Assembly (NCBI GenBank): GCA_963205525.1
Contig: CAUJJP010000052.1
Location: 1 to 64,000, forward strand
Source: Pseudomonadota bacterium
GTDB lineage: Bacteria; Pseudomonadota; Gammaproteobacteria; Burkholderiales; Burkholderiaceae
Direction: 5' to 3'
Length of the DNA: 64,000 nucleotides
Shown here piece after piece: positions 59,894 to 64,000 of this stretch (position 1 is the first letter of the stretch; each line of letters starts with the position of its first letter). The position numbers were made by a program, and so were the translations under genes. The notes below the pieces were generated by a model, which saw only the letters and a list, made by a program, of their open reading frames with translations, had not been told where the DNA came from and searched no databases.

Positions 59894-61309
59894 GTGACCT
59901 CTTCCCAATCCGAACCCTCAGACTTCGCCGCCACCCTGCGCCTGGCGCTGCGTTCCAAGGCCGAACGCGCACGGCGCTGGCACCGCGAGCACCGGCGCCT
60001 GGTACACGGCAGCGTGCTGGCGGGACTGGTCGGGTTCTCGGCGCTGGCCTTCGGCGTCGCGCCGCTGGCGCCCGACGCGGCCGACCTGCCGCAGCGCCTG
60101 GTCACCGAGGAAGTGGTCCCCGAAGGCTTGCAGGCCCAGTTGCAGGCCCTGGAGTCGCTGGATTTCGAGCTCACCCGCGCCGATCTGACGCGCGGCAGCG
60201 ACAGCGCCGAGAAGCTGCTCGCGCGCCTGGGCGTGGTGGACAGCGAGGCTGCGGCCTTCCTGCGCCGCGATCCCACCGCACGCCGGCTGCTGCTGGGGCG
60301 GCCGGGCAAGATGGTCCAGGTCGTGAGCGCCGAGGACGGCAGCCTGGCCCAGCTGGTGGCGCGCTATCCGGCCGAGCGCGAGGACCAGCAGCTCAGCCAC
60401 TTCACCCGCCTGACGGTCGAGAAGGTCGACGGTCAATGGCGTGCCGGCATCGAGTCCGCCGCCATGCAGACCCAGGTCCGGCTCGGCAGCGGCACCATCC
60501 GCAGTTCGCTCTTCGCCGCTGCCGACGAAGCGCGCATCCCGGACCCGATCTCGATCCAGATCGCCGAGCTGTTCTCCAGCGAGATCGACTTCCACCGCGA
60601 GCTGCGCCAGGGCGACACCTTCAGCGTCGTCTACGAGTCGCTCACCGCCGACGGCGAGCCCATCACCTGGAACAGCGGCAGCGGGCGCGTGCTGGCGGCC
60701 GAGTTCGTGAACGGCGGCAAGTCCCACCAGGCGGTCTGGTTCGCAGGCGCCAACGGCAGCAAGGGCGGCTACTTCGCCCCCGACGGCAGCAGCCTGCAGC
60801 GCAGCTTCCTGTCCAGCCCGATGGCGTTCTCGCGCGTGACCTCGGGCTTTGCGATGCGCCTGCACCCGATCCTGAAGTCCTGGCGTGCGCACAAGGGCAT
60901 CGACTACGGCGCCCCCAGCGGCACCCCTATCCGCAGCGTCGGCGCCGGCGTGGTGACGTTCGCCGGCTGGCAGAACGGCTACGGCAACGCCGCCGAGATC
61001 CGCCACGACAACGGGCGCAGCACCTTCTACGCCCACATGAGCCGGGTCGACGTGCGCAAGGGCCAGCGCGTGGAGCAAGGCCAGAACGTCGGCGCCGTCG
61101 GCTCGACCGGCTGGTCCACCGGCCCGCACCTGCACTTCGAGTTCCGCGTCAACGGCCAGCACCAGGACCCGCACCGGCTGCTCAAATCGGGCGAGACGGT
61201 GCACCTGGCCGCCGCCCTGCGGCCGCAGTTCGAGCAGTTCGCGGCTGCCGCGAAGACGCAGCTGCGCATCGCCGAGTCGATGCGCGGCATCACGGTCGAC
61301 GCCGAGTAG
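59894..61309 (+). CDS. M23-family peptidoglycan metallopeptidase
   Basis: This is a membrane-anchored, LytM-type endopeptidase of 471 residues that acts on peptidoglycan cross-links in the periplasm. A transmembrane helix lies at about 40-60. The central part has an OapA/LysM-like region. The M23 domain has zinc ligands in HKGIDYG (near 333-337) and HLHFEF (near 412-414), so it should be active, unlike NlpD/EnvC. The start is GTG. It resembles the MepM group. Confidence 0.9.
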   Translation: MTSSQSEPSDFAATLRLALRSKAERARRWHREHRRLVHGSVLAGLVGFSALAFGVAPLAPDAADLPQRLVTEEVVPEGLQAQLQALESLDFELTRADLTRGSDSAEKLLARLGVVDSEAAAFLRRDPTARRLLLGRPGKMVQVVSAEDGSLAQLVARYPAEREDQQLSHFTRLTVEKVDGQWRAGIESAAMQTQVRLGSGTIRSSLFAAADEARIPDPISIQIAELFSSEIDFHRELRQGDTFSVVYESLTADGEPITWNSGSGRVLAAEFVNGGKSHQAVWFAGANGSKGGYFAPDGSSLQRSFLSSPMAFSRVTSGFAMRLHPILKSWRAHKGIDYGAPSGTPIRSVGAGVVTFAGWQNGYGNAAEIRHDNGRSTFYAHMSRVDVRKGQRVEQGQNVGAVGSTGWSTGPHLHFEFRVNGQHQDPHRLLKSGETVHLAAALRPQFEQFAAAAKTQLRIAESMRGITVDAE

Positions 61310-61343
61310 GCGAGCGCCACCGGGCCTGGCCCAAGCGCCGACG

Positions 61344-62441
61344 ATGGCGCCGCTCTATGCAGGCCTGATGTCCGGCACCTCGCTGGACGGCGTCGACGCG
61401 GTGCTGGTCGAACCCAGCCCCAAGGGCGGCCTGCGCGCCCATTGCCACCACGCTTTTGCGCCTGCACTGCGCCAGGACTTGCTGGCCTTGAACAGCCCCG
61501 GCGGCAGCGACGAGCTTGCGCGCGCCGCGATCGCCGCGCGCGATCTCGCCGACGCCTATGCGGAGGTGCTCGCCGATCTGCTGGCCAGCGCCGGGGTGAC
61601 GGCGACCGAGCTGCGCGCGGTCGGTGCCCACGGGCAGACGGTGCGCCACCGGCCCGAGCTGGGCTACACGGTGCAACTGCTGGACGCGGCACGCCTGGCC
61701 GAACGCAGCGGGATCGCCGTGGTCGCCAACCTGCGCAGCCGCGACGTCGCCGCCGGCGGCCAGGGCGCGCCCCTGGTGCCGGCCTTCCATGCCGCGCGCT
61801 TTGCGCGCCCCGGCGAGGACGTGGCGGTGCTCAACCTGGGCGGCATTGCCAACCTGAGCCTGCTGGGTGCCGACGGCAGCGTGCGCGGTTTCGACACCGG
61901 TCCCGCGAACGCCTTGCTCGACCACTGGATACAGGCGCAGCGCAATCTGGAGTTCGATGCCGGCGGCGCCTGGGCGGCCGGCGGCCGCATCGACCCGCCG
62001 CTGCTGGCGGCCCTGCTCGACGAACCCTTCTTCGCCTTGCCGCCCCCCAAGAGCACGGGCCGCGACCTCTTCCACCCTGGCTGGCTGCAGCAACGGTTGT
62101 CGGCCGTCGCTGCGCCGGACCCGCAGGATGTGATGGCAACCCTGGCGGCGCTGAGCGCGCACACCGTCTGCCAGGCCCTGCTCACGCACGCCCCACGCAC
62201 GCGCCGCCTGCGCGTGTGCGGCGGCGGTGCGCGCAACCGCTTCCTGATGCAGCAGATCGCCGCCGGGCTGCCGGGCGTGGACGTGCAGGACAGCAGCGCC
62301 GACGGTGTGGCGCCCGAGCATGTGGAGGCCTGGGCCTTTGCCTGGCTGGCGCAGGCCTTCATCGAGGGCCGGCCGGGGAATCTGCCGGCGGTCACCGGCG
62401 CGGCGGGGCCGCGCGTGCTGGGGGCACTCTATCCGGCCTGA
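61344..62441 (+). CDS. anmK: Anhydro-N-acetylmuramic acid kinase
   Basis: AnmK phosphorylates and opens 1,6-anhydro-MurNAc in cell-wall recycling. The 365-residue protein has the N-terminal phosphate motif GLMSGTSLDGVDAV, LNLGGIANLS near 165 and CGGGARNRFLM near 295. It follows the M23 peptidase by 34 bp, linking wall turnover and recycling. Confidence 0.95.
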   Translation: MAPLYAGLMSGTSLDGVDAVLVEPSPKGGLRAHCHHAFAPALRQDLLALNSPGGSDELARAAIAARDLADAYAEVLADLLASAGVTATELRAVGAHGQTVRHRPELGYTVQLLDAARLAERSGIAVVANLRSRDVAAGGQGAPLVPAFHAARFARPGEDVAVLNLGGIANLSLLGADGSVRGFDTGPANALLDHWIQAQRNLEFDAGGAWAAGGRIDPPLLAALLDEPFFALPPPKSTGRDLFHPGWLQQRLSAVAAPDPQDVMATLAALSAHTVCQALLTHAPRTRRLRVCGGGARNRFLMQQIAAGLPGVDVQDSSADGVAPEHVEAWAFAWLAQAFIEGRPGNLPAVTGAAGPRVLGALYPA

Positions 62442-62489
62442 GGCCGGTCCGGGCGACCGACGTCGGCCTGTCGACGCCGACGGGCAAGC

Positions 62490-62864
62490 TCAGGCGGAAA
62501 ACGAGGAGCCGCAGCCGCAGGTCGTGTTGGCGTTCGGATTCCTGATCACGAACTGCGCGCCCTGCAGATCGTCCTTGTAGTCGATCTCGGCGCCAAGCAG
62601 ATACTGCAGGCTCATGGCGTCGATCAGCAGGGTGACGCCGTTCTTCGTCATCTGGGTGTCGTCTTCGTTCACCGCTTCATCGAAGGTGAAGCCGTACTGG
62701 AAGCCCGAGCAGCCACCACCCTGGACGAAGACGCGCAGCTTCAGCTCCGGGTTGCCTTCCTCGGCCACCAGCTCGGCGACCTTGGTGGCGGCGCTGTCGG
62801 TGAAGACCAGCGGCACCGGCATCTCGTCGGCGGCTGGACCCAGGTTCTCGGCAATCGCATTCAT
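62490..62864 (-). CDS. erpA: Iron-sulfur cluster insertion protein ErpA
   Basis: ErpA is an A-type carrier that delivers iron-sulfur clusters to apoproteins. The 124-residue protein has the three conserved cysteines: cysteine 52 in [11 protein letters not shown] and cysteines 116 and 118 in TTCGCGSSF at the C-terminus. It converges with anmK and lies 212 bp downstream of rpsI on the same strand. Confidence 0.95.
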   Translation of the reverse strand: MNAIAENLGPAADEMPVPLVFTDSAATKVAELVAEEGNPELKLRVFVQGGGCSGFQYGFTFDEAVNEDDTQMTKNGVTLLIDAMSLQYLLGAEIDYKDDLQGAQFVIRNPNANTTCGCGSSFSA

Positions 62865-63042
62865 GGGTGATCCTTGAGTCTCGGGAAGCTGTTGCAGGCC
62901 GCGCCACGCGCTCGTGGGCCGAACCGACGGGCCGCCCACGGCACCGGCCGATGATCCCATGGGCAAACCCGACCTTGCCGTGAACCCGGGCATTGTCGGC
63001 CTGCCGCAGTCCGCGCACGCGCGCGAACGAAGCGACAAGCCC

Positions 63043-63068
63043 GGCGACCGGCGCGACAGCCGGTCGCC
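63043..63068 (-). terminator. Hairpin after rpsI
   Basis: A perfect 10-bp stem (GGCGACCGGC/GCCGGTCGCC) with a 6-base loop starts 8 bp after the rpsI stop. There is no T-run, so termination is inferred from position. Confidence 0.5.
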
Positions 63069-63076
63069 CGCAGGCT

Positions 63077-63469
63077 TCAGCGCTTGCTGAACTGCTTGCG
63101 TCGACGTGCGCCGTGCAGGCCGACCTTCTTGCGCTCCACCTCGCGCGCGTCGCGGGTCACGAAACCGGCGCGGCTGAGTTCGGGCTTGAGCGCCTCGTCG
63201 TAGTCGATCAGCGCCCGCGTCACGCCGTGGCGCACGGCGCCGGCCTGGCCGCTCTCGCCGCCGCCGTGGACGTTGACCTGGATGTCGAAGGCCGCCTCGT
63301 TGGCCGTCAGCAGCAGCGGCTGCTTGACGATCATGATCGAGGTCTGGCGACCGAAATACTGATCGATCGGCTTGCCGTTGACCGTGATCTGGCCGCTGCC
63401 CTTCTTGATGAAGACGCGCGCCACCGACGACTTGCGGCGGCCGGTGCCGTAGTTCCACTGTCCGATCAT
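63077..63469 (-). CDS. rpsI: 30S ribosomal protein S9
   Basis: S9 has 130 residues with the family start [28 protein letters not shown] in the middle and the C-terminal tail [17 protein letters not shown], whose last residues reach the ribosomal P site. It follows rplM by 7 bp in the universal L13-S9 pair. Confidence 0.97.
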   Translation of the reverse strand: MIGQWNYGTGRRKSSVARVFIKKGSGQITVNGKPIDQYFGRQTSIMIVKQPLLLTANEAAFDIQVNVHGGGESGQAGAVRHGVTRALIDYDEALKPELSRAGFVTRDAREVERKKVGLHGARRRKQFSKR

Positions 63470-63476
63470 CGCGTCC

Positions 63477-63905
63477 TCACAGTTCCAGAGGTTTGGGCTG
63501 CTGCGCGGTGTGCGGGTGCGTGGCACCAGCGTAGACCTTCAGCTTCTTGATCATCGCGTAGCCCAGCGGGCCCTTGGGCAGCATGCCCTTGACCGCCTTT
63601 TCCAGCGCGCGCCCGGGATGCTTGGCCTGCATGTCCCGGAACGAGGTGGCGTAGATGCCGCCCGGGTAGCCGGTGTGGCGGTAGTACATCTTGTCGGTGC
63701 TCTTGGCACCGGTGACGCGGAGCTTCTCGGCGTTGACGACGACGATGAAATCACCGGTGTCGACGTGAGGCGTGTAGATGGCCTTGTGCTTGCCGCGCAA
63801 ACGGAGTGCCACTTCGCTGGCAACACGTCCGAGCACCTTGTCGGTGGCGTCAATCACAAACCACTCGTGCTTCACCTCGGCCGGCTTGGCGCTGAAGGTC
63901 TTCAT
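63477..63905 (-). CDS. rplM: 50S ribosomal protein L13
   Basis: L13 has 142 residues: [20 protein letters not shown] near the start, [11 protein letters not shown] in the middle and GMLPKGPLG near the end. Its start at 63905 is preceded by a short leader with a GC hairpin (GCGGGC/GCCCGC, 63921-63934) but no strong ribosome site; the promoter is beyond or near the right edge. Confidence 0.97.
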   Translation of the reverse strand: MKTFSAKPAEVKHEWFVIDATDKVLGRVASEVALRLRGKHKAIYTPHVDTGDFIVVVNAEKLRVTGAKSTDKMYYRHTGYPGGIYATSFRDMQAKHPGRALEKAVKGMLPKGPLGYAMIKKLKVYAGATHPHTAQQPKPLEL

Positions 63906-64000
63906 GAGGGTCTTTCAGAAGCGGGCAAGCCCGCCATTGGGAACGGCAGCGACCGACAAAGGGTCGATCGAGGCAATCGGCTGCTCCTTCGGTGTCGCTT

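Overview
The window is a chromosome segment of a high-GC Gram-negative bacterium. Gene content and order point to a betaproteobacterium of the order Burkholderiales: pilMNOPQ next to aroK, lptM-lysA, a Burkholderiales-style porin, an orphan tricarboxylate-binding (Bug/TctC) protein, tyrS-M23 peptidase-anmK-erpA-rpsI-rplM, and a PEP-CTERM protein behind a sigma-54 promoter. A Rubrivivax/Leptothrix-like lineage is plausible, but the sequence alone does not settle the family. Genes are tightly packed, with many ATGA/GTGA start-stop overlaps. I saw no rRNA, tRNA, CRISPR array or intact insertion sequence.

Layout. 1-7742 (minus): type IV pilus assembly genes pilM, pilN, pilO, pilP and pilQ, then a repeat-rich Ig-like lipoprotein and the start of aroK. 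8009-14498: penicillin-binding protein 1a, a hybrid sensor kinase on the opposite strand, and the lptM-lysA pair; a perfect 63-bp tandem duplication lies between the kinase and lptM. 14591-20379 (minus): a dipeptide-type ABC transporter (dppBCDF without a binding protein), a DUF3047 lipoprotein and a porin. 20637-24185: an OsmC-family protein, a 463-bp non-coding stretch with five inverted repeats plus a promoter/terminator leader, then ilvA and a divergent CobT-family gene. 24228-35541: a type II secretion cluster, gspC facing gspGHIJKLMNDEF. 35692-45033: a Lon-like AAA+ ATPase, a type Vd patatin autotransporter, a PEP-CTERM protein, DUF1841, a RutE-type nitroreductase, a TauE/SafE permease, an MFS exporter, an AI-2E-family permease and a 5'-nucleotidase. 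45064-54648: a Crp/Fnr-type regulator facing an operon with an acyl-CoA ligase, a branched-chain-amino-acid-type (Liv) ABC transporter, a small unknown protein and a PaaK-like ligase with an altered P-loop. 54650-54882: a small element with perfect 17-bp terminal inverted repeats. 55053-64000: a Bug-type binding protein, an Mrr endonuclease, dtd, a cation diffusion facilitator, tyrS, an M23 peptidase, anmK, erpA, rpsI and rplM.

How the genes work together. The pil and gsp clusters build two related envelope machines, a type IV pilus and a type II secretion system, each with its own secretin (PilQ, GspD). The Liv-type operon pairs uptake with CoA activation of an organic, probably aromatic or fatty, acid. 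It is probably driven by the adjacent Crp/Fnr regulator through an inverted repeat centred about 41.5 bp upstream of the inferred start of transcription. The most unusual non-coding element is the leader in front of ilvA. It has a clear promoter, a strong intrinsic terminator before the ilvA start, a competing hairpin, and a leaderless 51-codon reading frame with four consecutive proline codons just before the terminator that ends on the ilvA start codon.
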